Shown here: piece after piece, positions 1-9,211 of the stretch
How the letters are laid out: each line of letters starts with the position of its first letter
How positions within the stretch are numbered: position 1 is the first letter of the stretch
Translations under genes and position numbers: made by a program
Notes under the pieces: generated by a model
Database searches by the model: none
What the model saw: the letters and a program-made list of their open reading frames with translations, nothing else
What the model was told of the DNA's origin: nothing
Source: Planctomycetaceae bacterium
GTDB lineage: Bacteria > Planctomycetota > Planctomycetia > Pirellulales > Thermoguttaceae
Assembly: GCA_012719125.1 (NCBI GenBank)
Contig: JAAYAY010000054.1
Span: forward strand, 1 to 51,928
Length of the DNA: 51,928 nt
Reading direction: 5' to 3'

Positions 1-161
1 CCAAACCGGAGACGCCTCCAAAGCCCGAGTCCGCACCGGCCCCCAAACCTGAGACACCGCCCGCGCCGGCGCCGAAGCCCGCACCGGCTCCTGCCCCCAA
101 GGAGGAACCCAAACCGGCGACGCCTCCGAAACCCGAACCGGCACCGGCGGCCAAGTCATAA
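1..161 (+). CDS. C-terminal tail of a Pro/Lys/Ala-rich protein (5' end outside window)
   Basis: An open frame runs in from the left edge (codons in phase with position 3) and stops at TAA 159-161. The visible 52 residues are almost wholly Pro, Lys, Glu and Ala in short PKPE, APAPKP and TPPKPE units. Such tails occur in periplasm-spanning TonB-like proteins and in many exported planctomycete proteins, but no domain is visible here, so no function is given. The low complexity and absent N-terminus limit what can be said. Confidence 0.6.
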   Translation, partial: KPETPPKPESAPAPKPETPPAPAPKPAPAPAPKEEPKPATPPKPEPAPAAKS

Positions 162-300
162 GCCGCGCCGGCGTCACCCGCGTCTAATTCGCAGAGGTAA
201 GAACGCACGAGCAAAGAGCCTACCACCTTCTTTTACGGAGATACTCAGTTTCGGAGGAGGTGTTTGGGATCAAAAGGACCCTTTACGACGAGGGAAGCTG

Positions 301-951
301 ATGGATGGCGAATTGACGGCGGCAAAGGATTTCGCGCGGTTCTGCGATGGGCTTTCCTGCGGAGCGATCCTTGCGGATCCGCCCTGGCAGTTCGCCAATC
401 GCACGGGCAAGGTCGCGCCGGAGCATAAGCGACTCAGCCGCTATTCGACGCTGACGGTCGACCAGATTTCGGAGATTCCTGTGGCCCTGGCGTGCGCCGA
501 ACAGTGTCATCTCTACCTTTGGGTTCCCAATGCACTCTTGCGCGAAGGCCTTGACGTGATGGACGCCTGGGGATTCACGTATAAGACGAATATCGTCTGG
601 CACAAGGTCCGCAAGGACGGCGGACCAGACGGGCGCGGCGTGGGCTTCTATTTCCGGAACACGACGGAACTCATCCTGTTTGGCGTTCGGGGACATTTTC
701 GGACGCTCGGTCCCGGTCGCCGTCAGGTCAATATCATCAAGTCGCGCAAACGAGAACATTCACGCAAACCCGACGAGTTGTACGACATCATCGAAGCGTG
801 CAGTCCAGGCCCGTTTCTTGAACTATTCGCGAGGGGGCGGCATTCTCCGGCGTGGGCCGTATGGGGCGATCAGAGCGAACACTACGAACCTGATTGGCCA
901 ACCTATGCAAACCACAGCCGGGCCGAGCGGAATCTGAGATTGTTCGCGTAG
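301..951 (+). CDS. MT-A70 family adenine-N6 methyltransferase
   Basis: A 216-residue protein with the catalytic DPPW motif at about residues 26-29 (ADPPWQFANRTG). Typical MT-A70 features follow: CHLYLWVPNALL, a conserved WGFTYKTNIVWHK block, and GFYFRNTTELILFGVRG. The family transfers methyl from S-adenosylmethionine to N6 of adenine in DNA or RNA. No restriction endonuclease or specificity subunit lies beside it, so it looks like an orphan enzyme; the substrate (DNA or RNA) cannot be told. The ATG at 301 follows a purine-rich stretch. The C-terminus (from about residue 150, REHSRKPDELYDIIEACSPGPFLELFAR) matches the conserved end of the family, so the gene appears complete. Confidence 0.9.
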   Translation: MDGELTAAKDFARFCDGLSCGAILADPPWQFANRTGKVAPEHKRLSRYSTLTVDQISEIPVALACAEQCHLYLWVPNALLREGLDVMDAWGFTYKTNIVWHKVRKDGGPDGRGVGFYFRNTTELILFGVRGHFRTLGPGRRQVNIIKSRKREHSRKPDELYDIIEACSPGPFLELFARGRHSPAWAVWGDQSEHYEPDWPTYANHSRAERNLRLFA

Positions 952-1148
952 CAAATCGGCACGTCTTTTGGAACCTGGCCCCCCTTTGACGCACCGGACG
1001 GCGATTGGGCGACCCGGTCGGCATTGCCCCCCCGTGACATAAAGCCGAGGTTGGGCGTCGCACATCTGCTGACCCTGCCGGGGGATCTGGCATTCGGTGC
1101 GAGCAGACGTCAGAATAGGGCTGACATCGCAACACCAGGAGACCAACG

Positions 1149-2441
1149 ATGAACCTCACCCGACGTAGCTTCCTTGCCGCCACTGCCGCCACTGCCGCCG
1201 CAACACCCGCCATCCATGGTGCCGAAAAGGCCAGGAAATATCGGACGGTCCTGATCGGGACCGGATGGTGGGGGATGAACATCCTCCGCACGGCCGTCGA
1301 GGCGGGCCAGTCCGACGTGGTCGCCATGTGCGACGTCGACCAGAACCAGCTCGATAAGGCCCATGCAGAAATCGAGAAGATGACCGGGGCGGCGCCTAAG
1401 AAGTACAGGGACTATCGCGACCTGCTCAAGGAACAGAAGCCCGACGTCGCCATCGTGGCCACGCCCGACCACTGGCATCCGTTGATCACGATTGCCGCCT
1501 GCGAGGCGGGTGCCCATGTCTACGTCGAGAAACCCATCTCCCACACGTTGCTCGAAGGCCGAGCCATGGTCCATGCCGCCCGGGCGGCGGATCGGGTGGT
1601 TCAGGTCGGCACCCATCGCCGAGTCTCGCCCCATAACATGTGGGCCATCCAGTTCATGAAGGAAGGCAAGCTCGGCAAGATCGGAATGATCCGGGCGTTC
1701 GTCCACAGCGGCGGCGGCCCCGGCAAGACCACCCCCGACGCCGACGTGCCCGCCGGTCTCGACTGGGAATTCTGGTGCGGCCCGGCGCCCATGCGCCCCT
1801 TCAACCCGGCCATCCATCCCCGCGGGTTCCGGCAGTTTCTCGACTACGCCAACGGCACCCTGGGCGACTGGGGCATTCATTGGATGGACCACATCACCTG
1901 GTGGAGCGACGAACTGGCCCCTAAGGCCGTGTCGTCCTTCGGCGGGCGCCACATCGCCGAGGACAGCACGGACGCACCGGATACTCAGGTCGTGCAGTTC
2001 GACTATGAGTCGTTCACGGCCGTGTGGGAGCATCGGCGTTACGCGGCCAACAATGCAGAGAAACACCCGGTCGGCATCTACTTCTACGGCACGGAGGGGA
2101 CGATGCACATCGGCTGGCGGAACGACGGGGCCACGTTCTATCCCCGTTCCAGCAATCAGGAGCCGGTCAACGTGCCGCCCCAATTGCACAAGCCCGACGA
2201 GCAGAACATCCCCGAGTTGTGGGCCGATTTCCTGGCGGCGATCAAGGAGAAGCGGCGCTCGGTGTGCGACATCGAGATCGGGCACCGCTCGACCAGCCTC
2301 AGCCTGCTGGGCATGCTCTCGCTCAAGCTGGGACGCAGCATTGCCTGGGACGGCGAGAAGGAAACCTGCCCGGGCGACGCGCAGGCCAACGCACTACTAC
2401 GGCGGGACTATCGCAAGCCGTGGGTTTATCCGGAGGTTTGA
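1149..2441 (+). CDS. Tat-exported Gfo/Idh/MocA family oxidoreductase
   Basis: A 430-residue NAD(P)-dependent oxidoreductase of the Gfo/Idh/MocA family. The N-terminus has a twin-arginine signal (TRRSFLAATAATAA) ending near residue 25, then a Rossmann start (VLIGTGWWGMNILR) and the family EKPISHTLLEG motif for cofactor and substrate binding. The C-terminal half is the usual alpha/beta dimer domain. A GGAG site precedes ATG 1149. Planctomycetes carry many exported paralogues thought to act on sugars or inositols in the periplasm; the substrate is unknown. It converges on the phosphate transporter gene downstream. Confidence 0.9.
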   Translation: MNLTRRSFLAATAATAAATPAIHGAEKARKYRTVLIGTGWWGMNILRTAVEAGQSDVVAMCDVDQNQLDKAHAEIEKMTGAAPKKYRDYRDLLKEQKPDVAIVATPDHWHPLITIAACEAGAHVYVEKPISHTLLEGRAMVHAARAADRVVQVGTHRRVSPHNMWAIQFMKEGKLGKIGMIRAFVHSGGGPGKTTPDADVPAGLDWEFWCGPAPMRPFNPAIHPRGFRQFLDYANGTLGDWGIHWMDHITWWSDELAPKAVSSFGGRHIAEDSTDAPDTQVVQFDYESFTAVWEHRRYAANNAEKHPVGIYFYGTEGTMHIGWRNDGATFYPRSSNQEPVNVPPQLHKPDEQNIPELWADFLAAIKEKRRSVCDIEIGHRSTSLSLLGMLSLKLGRSIAWDGEKETCPGDAQANALLRRDYRKPWVYPEV

Positions 2442-2495
2442 GAGGGCGATCGAAATTCGCGATCAGCCGTCGCCGTTTGCCGGGGGACTGCCCGA

Positions 2496-4142
2496 CTACT
2501 TGGCGCCGCCATCCTCGGCAGCCCCTGCATCCGGCCTGTGAGGTGCGTCGGATTCTTCCCATTCTTGTTGTTCCGTCGTGCCCGCCCGTTGATGGATCCT
2601 TTGCTCCTGGGCGTCAGAGCGTCGCTTGGCGATCCTGCGCACGGCGAAGTTGGCCACGACGGCGACGAGCAGCCCGATCATGCTGAAGTGATAGATGATG
2701 TTGGCCACACAGGCCGTGGCGGCCACGGCGATCAAGGCCGCCAGGAACCAACTGACAATCACCCAGATGGCCCGCCCAATCTTGAGTTCAGCGTCGCCGC
2801 GGGCCATGACGCGATCGGCCAGCCCCGTGGCAACGACCGCGGCAAAGGCAACATAGGTCGTCGAAACGGGTAGTCCCTGCCCGCTGGCCAGGGCAATCAC
2901 GCTGGCGCTGACTGCCATGATCACCGAGGCACGCAGGGCGTCATAGTGAACCTTCTTCCCTCGTTCGGTGAGTTTCGGCTCGGGAACCAGGGCCTCGCCC
3001 TGCGGACGCAACTTCAGCAGGGTGAGTGCAATTCGCTGGCACCACTGGGGGGCATAGAGTGCTACGCGATCGAATTGACTTCCCGTGTTGACGGCCGCAC
3101 GAGTCACACGTTGCGCGTTGCGCGTCGACATGCCCGCGACGATGATCACGCCGCAACAGAACAACGCCCAGACCGGGATGGTGATCTCGGTGGCGTCCAT
3201 GGTCGACTTGTCGGAGTGCTGCCAGAGCCAGAAGGCCGATAGCCCCGGCGAAGCACAGTTGGCCAGGTCGTTCTGTCCAAAAGCAAACGCCATGCAGATC
3301 ATGCCCAGCACGGCCGTGACGTGGAAAAGATACTTCGTGCCGCGTTCCCCGCTAACGACCAGCAGGAGATGGACGAGCAGAGTACATGTCGCCCAGAGCA
3401 CCAGCACGACGACCACCGCGCCGTATTCGTCGATCGTCGCCTTCTTCATGGCGGCCACGATCGGAACGCTCTTCAGGCCCTTGAGCAGCATGAACCAGCC
3501 AAGCCAACTGAGCATCATCCCGGCGACCCATGGGCCGTGGAGAAGGATGTTCTCCCGATCCTGGGAATCATCCCGGATGGCCGCACGGAACATCCGCTGC
3601 ACCAGAAAGCCGGCAATGCCGCTAAGAATGATCGAAACGACGATGGCTGCAATCACCGTCGCCACCTTGTTCCAGTGGACGATCTCCATCGCCTCGCCAA
3701 GGCCCTTCGTCGACAAGGCAACTCCAAAGGAAGCGCCGACCAACTCGAACAGAAGGCACGCGGTGGTGCTGACCGGCATGCCGTACGCCGAATAGGAATA
3801 GAGCAGAACCGTGTCGACCAGGTACACGCTGATGTAGACCACGATCGCCTGCCGTATCGTGAGCATTTCGGGACTGAAAATGCCCTTTCTCGCGGTCTCC
3901 ATGACGGGGGTCGCGGCGGAGGCTCCCAGGATCACCGCCAGGCCGGCGAGCCAGACCGCAGTACGGCGGCGCAGAATTCGCGAGCCGAAGACTGCATTCA
4001 CGATGTTGGCTGCGTCGTTTCGGCCTACCTCCAGGCAGTCCCAAACAAGCAGTGCCAGACCGAGAAATGCAACGATCGTCGTGAAGTCACCCGCGGCGAC
4101 GCCTGATATGGCATCCGTGAACACCTTGAGCAACTGATCCAT
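2496..4142 (-). CDS. PiT-family inorganic phosphate (or sulfate) transporter
   Basis: A multi-pass membrane protein with about 10 hydrophobic segments and the two duplicated PiT signatures: GRNDAANIVNAVFGS near the N-terminus and FGQNDLANCASP in the second half. PiT proteins import metal-phosphate driven by H+ or Na+. A second half-repeat carries GQGLPVSTTYVAF, mirroring GMPVSTTACLLFEL in the first half. ATG 4142 is used here; an in-frame TTG at 4154 would add four residues. There is no adjacent PhoU-like regulator gene. The C-terminus is a charged cytoplasmic tail. Confidence 0.88.
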   Translation of the reverse strand: MDQLLKVFTDAISGVAAGDFTTIVAFLGLALLVWDCLEVGRNDAANIVNAVFGSRILRRRTAVWLAGLAVILGASAATPVMETARKGIFSPEMLTIRQAIVVYISVYLVDTVLLYSYSAYGMPVSTTACLLFELVGASFGVALSTKGLGEAMEIVHWNKVATVIAAIVVSIILSGIAGFLVQRMFRAAIRDDSQDRENILLHGPWVAGMMLSWLGWFMLLKGLKSVPIVAAMKKATIDEYGAVVVVLVLWATCTLLVHLLLVVSGERGTKYLFHVTAVLGMICMAFAFGQNDLANCASPGLSAFWLWQHSDKSTMDATEITIPVWALFCCGVIIVAGMSTRNAQRVTRAAVNTGSQFDRVALYAPQWCQRIALTLLKLRPQGEALVPEPKLTERGKKVHYDALRASVIMAVSASVIALASGQGLPVSTTYVAFAAVVATGLADRVMARGDAELKIGRAIWVIVSWFLAALIAVAATACVANIIYHFSMIGLLVAVVANFAVRRIAKRRSDAQEQRIHQRAGTTEQQEWEESDAPHRPDAGAAEDGGAK

Positions 4143-4602
4143 GAGTTCGTCCAAATGATGTGCAAATCCGAGTTGCAGGCGAGAAGGCCACCCAACGAAG
4201 GGAGCAACGGATGGGAAGACACGAAAACGGGGGCGTCAACGGATCGTTAGGGCCATACTAGCGGACCGCAACAGCAGCGAACAGGGGCGTCACCGATTCT
4301 GTTTGATAAGTCGTTATTACGCCGCATCTTAGGGCGTCGGATCCCGATGCATCCGGGTCAACAGACATACGCGGGCTTGTGTGAATGACATGGCGACGAG
4401 TGAGAGAGGATCTGGACCACCTCAATGGCCGGGCCGTTCTGGTTTCCATACGGTTTAGACCGGACCGCGACTGCCAATGTCACGATCTGGGGACGGTGCT
4501 TGCGAAAACGGCGGGAAGCCTTTCCCCCGCCCCCTCAACCGAGTAATCTGGACACCAAAGGCAAATGCTCAACCGACCCAATCCACCCGGAGAGATCCAG
4601 CC
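4143..4602. other. divergent intergenic region between phosphate transporter and ThuA-like gene
   Basis: About 460 bp between two divergently oriented starts. It should hold both promoters, with a short AT-richer stretch around 4300-4330. No clear -10/-35 pair, repeat or RNA gene was recognised, and the short ORFs here lack family features. Confidence 0.4.
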
Positions 4603-5619
4603 GTGACACGAATTCGATGGAACCAGGCGTCCCTCACATCGGCATTCCTTCTCCTCTGCAGCTCGCTGACCGCCGCGGCCGACCCCTGGGTCGTCTATCC
4701 GGGCGGCGACGGGCCGGGGCAAGGAAAGCACATCGTTCTCGTTGCGGGCGATGAGGAGTATCGTTCCGAGGAATCCATGCCGATGCTCGGCAAGCTGCTC
4801 TCCGTGCGGCACGGCTTCAAGTGCACGGTCCTGTTTTCGATCAATCCCGACGACGGAACCATCGACCCGCTCAATCAGAAGAACATCCCCGGCCTGGAGA
4901 ATCTCCGGTCGGCCGACCTGATGATCATCGCCACACGGTTTCGCGAGTTGCCCGACGAGCAGATGAAGTACGTCGACGAGTACGTCAATTCGGGGAAACC
5001 GATCATCGGCCTGCGGACGGCCACCCACGCCTTTAAGTACGACGACGCCAGCCAGAGCCGCTACAAGAAGTATCATTTCCGCAGCAGCGAATGGCCGGGC
5101 GGGTTCGGGCAACAGGTGCTCGGCGAGACGTGGGTCAACCATCACGGACACCACAAGTTCGAGAGCACCCGCGGCGCGATCAACGAGTCGCAGAAGGAGA
5201 ACCCGATCCTCAGGGGAGTGAAAGACGTGTGGGGGCCGACCGACGTCTACACGATCGCGAATCTGCCCGATGCGGCCGAGATTCTCCTCTACGGCCAGGT
5301 CCTCGAAGGGATGAACCCCGGCGACAAGCCGCTCGCCGGTCCCAAGAACGATCCCATGATGCCCCTGGCGTGGACGAAGTCGTATACCGGCAGTTCCGGC
5401 AAGCCGGCCAAGATCTTCTGCACGACCATGGGGGCGTCCGTGGACCTCGCCAGCGAAGATCTCCGCCGCCTGATCGTCAATGCGGCCTACTGGGCCGTCG
5501 GCATGGAGGACAAGATTCCCGAGAAGGCCGATGCCGACGTCGTGGGCGACTACGAACCGACATTCTACGGGTTCGGCAAGTTCAAGCCCGGCGTGAAGCC
5601 GTCGGATCTTGCGCTGTAG
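4603..5619 (+). CDS. secreted ThuA-like (type 1 glutamine amidotransferase fold) protein
   Basis: GTG 4603 is chosen because a GGAGAG site sits about 9 nt upstream and because it puts a clean signal peptide at the N-terminus (SLTSAFLLLCSSLTAAAD). The mature part is a ThuA-like domain: HIVLVAGDEEYRS, LRSADLMIIATRFRELPDEQMKYVDEYV, GKPIIGLRTATHAF, and the WVNHHGHH block. ThuA was named from trehalose utilisation; the planctomycete exported forms are of unknown activity and often travel with sugar-degradation genes. 338 residues. A longer in-frame start at 4477 would add 42 residues with no signal-peptide character. Confidence 0.85.
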   Translation: MTRIRWNQASLTSAFLLLCSSLTAAADPWVVYPGGDGPGQGKHIVLVAGDEEYRSEESMPMLGKLLSVRHGFKCTVLFSINPDDGTIDPLNQKNIPGLENLRSADLMIIATRFRELPDEQMKYVDEYVNSGKPIIGLRTATHAFKYDDASQSRYKKYHFRSSEWPGGFGQQVLGETWVNHHGHHKFESTRGAINESQKENPILRGVKDVWGPTDVYTIANLPDAAEILLYGQVLEGMNPGDKPLAGPKNDPMMPLAWTKSYTGSSGKPAKIFCTTMGASVDLASEDLRRLIVNAAYWAVGMEDKIPEKADADVVGDYEPTFYGFGKFKPGVKPSDLAL

Positions 5620-5659
5620 AGCCGTCCGATTGAAACTGCCCGGCGTTTCGGCGGCGGGG

Positions 5660-6292
5660 TCAGTTCTTCTCCAGCAGTCGTTCCTGCACGAGCTGCACGA
5701 TGCCCTGGGCGACTTTCTGCTTCGAGCCGGCGATTGCGGCGAGGATCTCGCCGCGGGGATCGATGATCTCGATCTCCGTGTCGGCGGCGTGGATGGCGCC
5801 GGGGCCGTTCAGGACGATCAAATCGGCGCTCTTGCGTTCGAGTTTCTGCAGGGCCCGCATCCGGTGGTCTTCGGTCTCCAGGGCGAAGGCGACGATCCAC
5901 TGATGCTCTTTGATGGCGCCGCAGAGGGCGACGACGTCGGGGGTCTCGACCAGATGGAGATTGAGAGACTCGCCCGTCTTGGCCAGCTTGTGGCACGCAA
6001 CCCTGATCGGCCGATAGTCGCAGGGGGCGGCCGCGGCGATCATCCCGTCGCATTCGGGAAACAGATTCAGGCAGGCTTCCAGCATGTCCTCGGTGGAAAC
6101 GACCGGCAGCACCTCCGCCCGGGCCGGATAGGTCACCTCGACAGGGCCGGAAACAATCACCACGTCGTGGCCGGCTCCAAGAAGGGCCTCGGCGAGGGCC
6201 TTTCCCATGCGGCCGCTCGAGGCGTTGGTAAGATAGCGCACCGGGTCGAGGAACTGGCGCGTCGGGCCGGAGGTAATGAGGATTCGTGCCAT
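5660..6292 (-). CDS. coaB: phosphopantothenate-cysteine ligase domain protein (CoaB), stand-alone
   Basis: 210 residues matching the C-terminal (CoaB) half of the usual CoaBC fusion. It begins RILITSGPTRQFLDPVRYLTNASSGRMG, the nucleotide-binding start of CoaB, and then has AAAPCDYRP, HKLAKTGESLNLHLVETPDVV and LIVLNGPG. It joins cysteine to 4'-phosphopantothenate in coenzyme A synthesis. The partner CoaC domain is the next gene upstream, 74 bp away, rather than fused. Last gene of the minus-strand run that starts at tpiA. Confidence 0.88.
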   Translation of the reverse strand: MARILITSGPTRQFLDPVRYLTNASSGRMGKALAEALLGAGHDVVIVSGPVEVTYPARAEVLPVVSTEDMLEACLNLFPECDGMIAAAAPCDYRPIRVACHKLAKTGESLNLHLVETPDVVALCGAIKEHQWIVAFALETEDHRMRALQKLERKSADLIVLNGPGAIHAADTEIEIIDPRGEILAAIAGSKQKVAQGIVQLVQERLLEKN

Positions 6293-6366
6293 TCCCTAAC
6301 AGCCCGTCGATCGAGTCCAATCAGGCAAACTTGAACGCACAAGGAAGCAGGCCACGGCGATCGCGT

Positions 6367-6915
6367 TCAGGAACCCGCCGGCATGGATGCGAGCGTCTTG
6401 CGGATGATCTCGTAGATGGTCTCCGGCGACGCCATCCGTCCCGCGCCCCAGGCGCCGCAACTCAGATAACCCTCTTCCGGATCGATCAGGATCGCGCCGT
6501 CGTCGCGAAGTTGCTGCACGTTCCGCCGGACGGCCGGTTTCTCCCACATCCTGGAATTCATAGCGGGGGCGAGCAGAAGCGGCCCCGCAAACGCCAACAG
6601 GGTCGTGCTGAGCAGGTCGTCGGCCAGCCCGGCGGCCGCCTTCGCAAGGATATTCGCGGTCGCCGGGGCAACGCACATCAACTCGGCCCGATCGGCCATC
6701 TCAATGTGGGGGTGAACGCCCGCGGCAAACATCTCCACACCCACCGGGCGGCCGCTCAACGCCTCGAAGGTCTTCGGCCCTACCAACTGCGTCGCAGAAC
6801 GGGTCATGACCACCGTCACGCCGGCCCCGGCCTGCACCAGTCGGCTGACCAGAGCGGCGGACTTGTAGGCGGCGATCCCGCCCGTGACGCCGATGATGAG
6901 TTCACGGCCTTTCAT
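6367..6915 (-). CDS. coaC: phosphopantothenoylcysteine decarboxylase (CoaC), stand-alone flavoprotein
   Basis: 182 residues from ATG 6915: GVTGGIAAYKS for FMN binding, the catalytic His in HIEMADRAELMCVAPATANILAK, the PAMN motif (LLAPAMNSRMW) and the substrate-clamp Cys in YLSCGAWGAGRM. It decarboxylates phosphopantothenoylcysteine in CoA synthesis. A TTG at 6951 would extend it by 12 residues into the stop of rpoZ; ATG 6915 begins the conserved core and is preferred. It is separate from coaB, unlike the fused CoaBC of most bacteria. Confidence 0.9.
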   Translation of the reverse strand: MKGRELIIGVTGGIAAYKSAALVSRLVQAGAGVTVVMTRSATQLVGPKTFEALSGRPVGVEMFAAGVHPHIEMADRAELMCVAPATANILAKAAAGLADDLLSTTLLAFAGPLLLAPAMNSRMWEKPAVRRNVQQLRDDGAILIDPEEGYLSCGAWGAGRMASPETIYEIIRKTLASMPAGS

Positions 6916-6947
6916 GGAACGAACCGAAAACAGGTAGGTGCGGATCC

Positions 6948-7211
6948 TCAAATCGCGTCGAAATCGAATTCCGGTTGCCCGCCTGCGGCAGCCTTGCCGC
7001 CGGTAATCCGCAGATTGTTTTCCGTGTCCAGATAGATCTTGTCTTGCATGATCTCCTGGATCACGATCTTCATCTTGTCTTCCGTGGGCAGGTCCACCAG
7101 TGCGGGCGATCCCTGGTTGAGGGCCACGAGCCGCTTCTGGATGAGCGTCGACAGCTTGAAGCGTCCGCCAACCTTCAGGATGACTCCTTCGTCTCGCAGT
7201 TCTTCCAACAT
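6948..7211 (-). CDS. rpoZ: DNA-directed RNA polymerase omega subunit-like protein
   Basis: 87 residues, the right size for omega. The core [23 protein letters not shown] fits the omega pattern of a helix followed by the GARPLV-like segment. It lies between gmk and the coaC/coaB pair, the common bacterial order gmk-rpoZ-coaBC, which supports the call more than the weak sequence likeness does. Omega aids folding and assembly of the beta' subunit. Confidence 0.75.
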   Translation of the reverse strand: MLEELRDEGVILKVGGRFKLSTLIQKRLVALNQGSPALVDLPTEDKMKIVIQEIMQDKIYLDTENNLRITGGKAAAGGQPEFDFDAI

Positions 7212-7253
7212 CTTCTTTCAGTCTCCGCTCGATAAAGCGTTTCCCGGATTCAA

Positions 7254-7826
7254 TTACGCGTTAGTCAGGATATTGCATATCTCACCGACGGCTCGATCGA
7301 GATCGTCGTTGACAACATGGTACTTGTACTGCTTTGCCGCGGCGAGTTCTTCCCGTGCCTGTCCGAGCCGGCGTTGGATGGCCGCTTCATCCTCGGTTTC
7401 TCGCCCGCGGAGGCGGCGCTCCAGTTCTTCCATCGAATCGGGCCCGATGAAGATCGTGATCGCCTCGGGGTACCTCTCGGTCACCGCCATGGCGCCCTTG
7501 ACGTCGACTTCGAGAACGACCCACTTCCCGCGTTCCAACCTGGGCCCCACCTCGTCGGCCAGGGTTCCGTACCAATGCCCTTTCCCGAACACCTCGAAAC
7601 ACTCGATGAACTCTCCACGGCTTCGTTTGGCCGCAAAATCCTCCTCCGTGAGGAAGTGGTAGTCGACGCCGTCCCGTTCGCCCGGGCGGGGACCGCGGGT
7701 GGTCGCCGAAACGCTCATCACCAGCGGAACCTCGCTCTGTTTCAGCACCTGTGCCAGCAGGGTCGACTTCCCGACGCCCGACGGCCCGGAAATGATCACC
7801 AACCTCCCCTGACAGTTTTCCGCCAT
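7254..7826 (-). CDS. gmk: guanylate kinase
   Basis: 190 residues. The P-loop GPSGVGKSTLL is near residue 12. The guanylate kinase signature SVSATTRGPRPGERDGVDYHF and EFIECFEVFGKGHWYGT follow, with the lid and adenine-binding region after them. It phosphorylates GMP to GDP. ATG 7826 lies just after the yicC stop (TGA 7831-7829), and an in-frame GTG at 7832 overlaps that stop, so the two are translationally coupled. Confidence 0.95.
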   Translation of the reverse strand: MAENCQGRLVIISGPSGVGKSTLLAQVLKQSEVPLVMSVSATTRGPRPGERDGVDYHFLTEEDFAAKRSRGEFIECFEVFGKGHWYGTLADEVGPRLERGKWVVLEVDVKGAMAVTERYPEAITIFIGPDSMEELERRLRGRETEDEAAIQRRLGQAREELAAAKQYKYHVVNDDLDRAVGEICNILTNA

Positions 7827-7828
7827 GG

Positions 7829-8713
7829 TCACTCGACGTTCTGAATCATTTCCCGGACGCGTTCCACGGCCGCCTTGATCTCGATCACGTGCCGGGCAAT
7901 TTCCACATCGTTCGCCTTGGAGCCGATCGTATTCCCCTCGCGGACCATCTCCTGCGTTAGGAAATCGAGCTTCCGGCCCGAGGGCTCCGCCGAATCCATG
8001 ATCTCGCGGAACTGGCCCAGGTGGCTGCGGAGGCGGACGATCTCTTCCGAAATATCGCTGCGGTCGGCGAACAGGCTGACCTCCTTGAGGATGTCGGCCG
8101 GTTCCAGCGTCGCGTTCAACTCGGCCAGCACCTTGCCGATCCGATCGTTGAGCCGCTCCCGGTAGGCAGCCACAACCATGGGAGCCCGCTTTTCCACTTC
8201 ATCCAAGGCCCCGCGGATTGTCTCGAGGTTGGCGGTCAGATCGGCGGCCATGGCCTTGCCTTCGCCGAGACGCATGGCGTCGAGACCCTCCAGGGCACGA
8301 TTCAGAGTGTCACGAATGACGGGCCAATCCCGGCCGGTATCGTCGGCAGCTCGGGTCGCCTCGGAAACCACGCCCGGCAGCAGCAGCAACTGCTGGGGAT
8401 CGATCGGCTGGTGATTTCCCCAGGCCTCCTGAACCCGCCGCAGTTGATTGCGGTAGCCCTCGAGCACCTCCTCGTTGAGACGATAGTCCTCCGCCGACGC
8501 CGACCGATCGATCCGGACGTTGACCTGGATGGTTCCCCGGCGGATGCGATCGCGGACAATCGCCTCGATCTTGGAATCGAGCGGTCCGTACCCGTCGCTC
8601 GATCGGACCGACAACTTCAGGTACCGGCTGTTGATACAGCGAACTTCAACGGAGACCGCCAGGCGGTCCTCCTGAGTCTGAGACTCCCCGTAGCCGGTCA
8701 TGCTCAACAACAC
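7829..8713 (-). CDS. yicC: YicC/YloC family endoribonuclease
   Basis: 294 residues from GTG 8713, which has AAGGAG (8728-8723) 9 nt upstream. The start SMTGYGESQ is the hallmark of the family, followed by EVRCINSRYLKLSVR. The conserved C-terminal block is DRSDISEEIVRLRSHLGQF, KLDFLTQEMVREGNTIGSKANDVEIA and the final VIEIKAAVERVREMIQNVE. Family members are RNases; yicC next to gmk is a widely conserved pair. The gene overlaps the gmk GTG alternative start. Confidence 0.93.
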   Translation of the reverse strand: MLLSMTGYGESQTQEDRLAVSVEVRCINSRYLKLSVRSSDGYGPLDSKIEAIVRDRIRRGTIQVNVRIDRSASAEDYRLNEEVLEGYRNQLRRVQEAWGNHQPIDPQQLLLLPGVVSEATRAADDTGRDWPVIRDTLNRALEGLDAMRLGEGKAMAADLTANLETIRGALDEVEKRAPMVVAAYRERLNDRIGKVLAELNATLEPADILKEVSLFADRSDISEEIVRLRSHLGQFREIMDSAEPSGRKLDFLTQEMVREGNTIGSKANDVEIARHVIEIKAAVERVREMIQNVE

Positions 8714-8762
8714 GGAGGGGCACTCCTTACGAAATCGATTGGCTCTTCCGGACAGCGACCAG

Positions 8763-9137
8763 CTATTCCGATTTCTCCGCAGGAGCAGTGCCTTCGGCAT
8801 TGCCGGCCGGCGCAGTATTACTGCCGGCCGGAGCAGTCCCGCCCGCCTCCTCACCCGTCGGAGCGGTTGCATTGAAGCCGGAACTCGGCAGGTTGATCTT
8901 GCTCTGGGCCTTGCCCAACGTGGTGACCGCGATCATGCAGAGAAGGATCCAGAAGGTTGCCAGCCCGATCGTGATGCGGGTGAAGGTGTCGCCCGCCTTC
9001 GTGCCGAACGCGCTCTGACCGCCCATCCCGCCGAGGGCACCGGCCAGACCGCCGCCCTTGCCACGTTGAACCAGAACCAGCAGGATCAAGATCACCGCCG
9101 TCAGAAGCAAGGAAACCATGATCAGCGTTTCCCACAT
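8763..9137 (-). CDS. secG: preprotein translocase subunit SecG
   Basis: 124 residues from ATG 9137 (AAAGGACGG just upstream). Two transmembrane helices flank the conserved SecG loop: TLIMVSLLLTAVILILLVLVQRGKGGGLAGALGG, then a second helix LATFWILLCMIAVTTL. The C-terminal tail is Ala/Pro/Gly-rich and longer than in E. coli. SecG is part of the SecYEG channel. It lies directly after tpiA, the classical tpiA-secG order. Confidence 0.93.
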   Translation of the reverse strand: MWETLIMVSLLLTAVILILLVLVQRGKGGGLAGALGGMGGQSAFGTKAGDTFTRITIGLATFWILLCMIAVTTLGKAQSKINLPSSGFNATAPTGEEAGGTAPAGSNTAPAGNAEGTAPAEKSE

Positions 9138-9211
9138 ATCAATCCGTCCTTTGTTGATGTCTGCCTTCTCGACCAACGGCCCGATCGGCCGCTCCGCGGG
9201 GATGCCGTGGT

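Noticed and set aside
301-951. Restriction-modification system around the MT-A70 gene
   Set aside because: No nuclease or specificity gene is adjacent; it is kept as an orphan methyltransferase.
6296-6676. ORF in another frame across the coaC-coaB gap, as evidence of a frameshifted CoaBC fusion
   Set aside because: CoaC ends with its normal C-terminus and CoaB starts with its normal N-terminus, so the split is natural.
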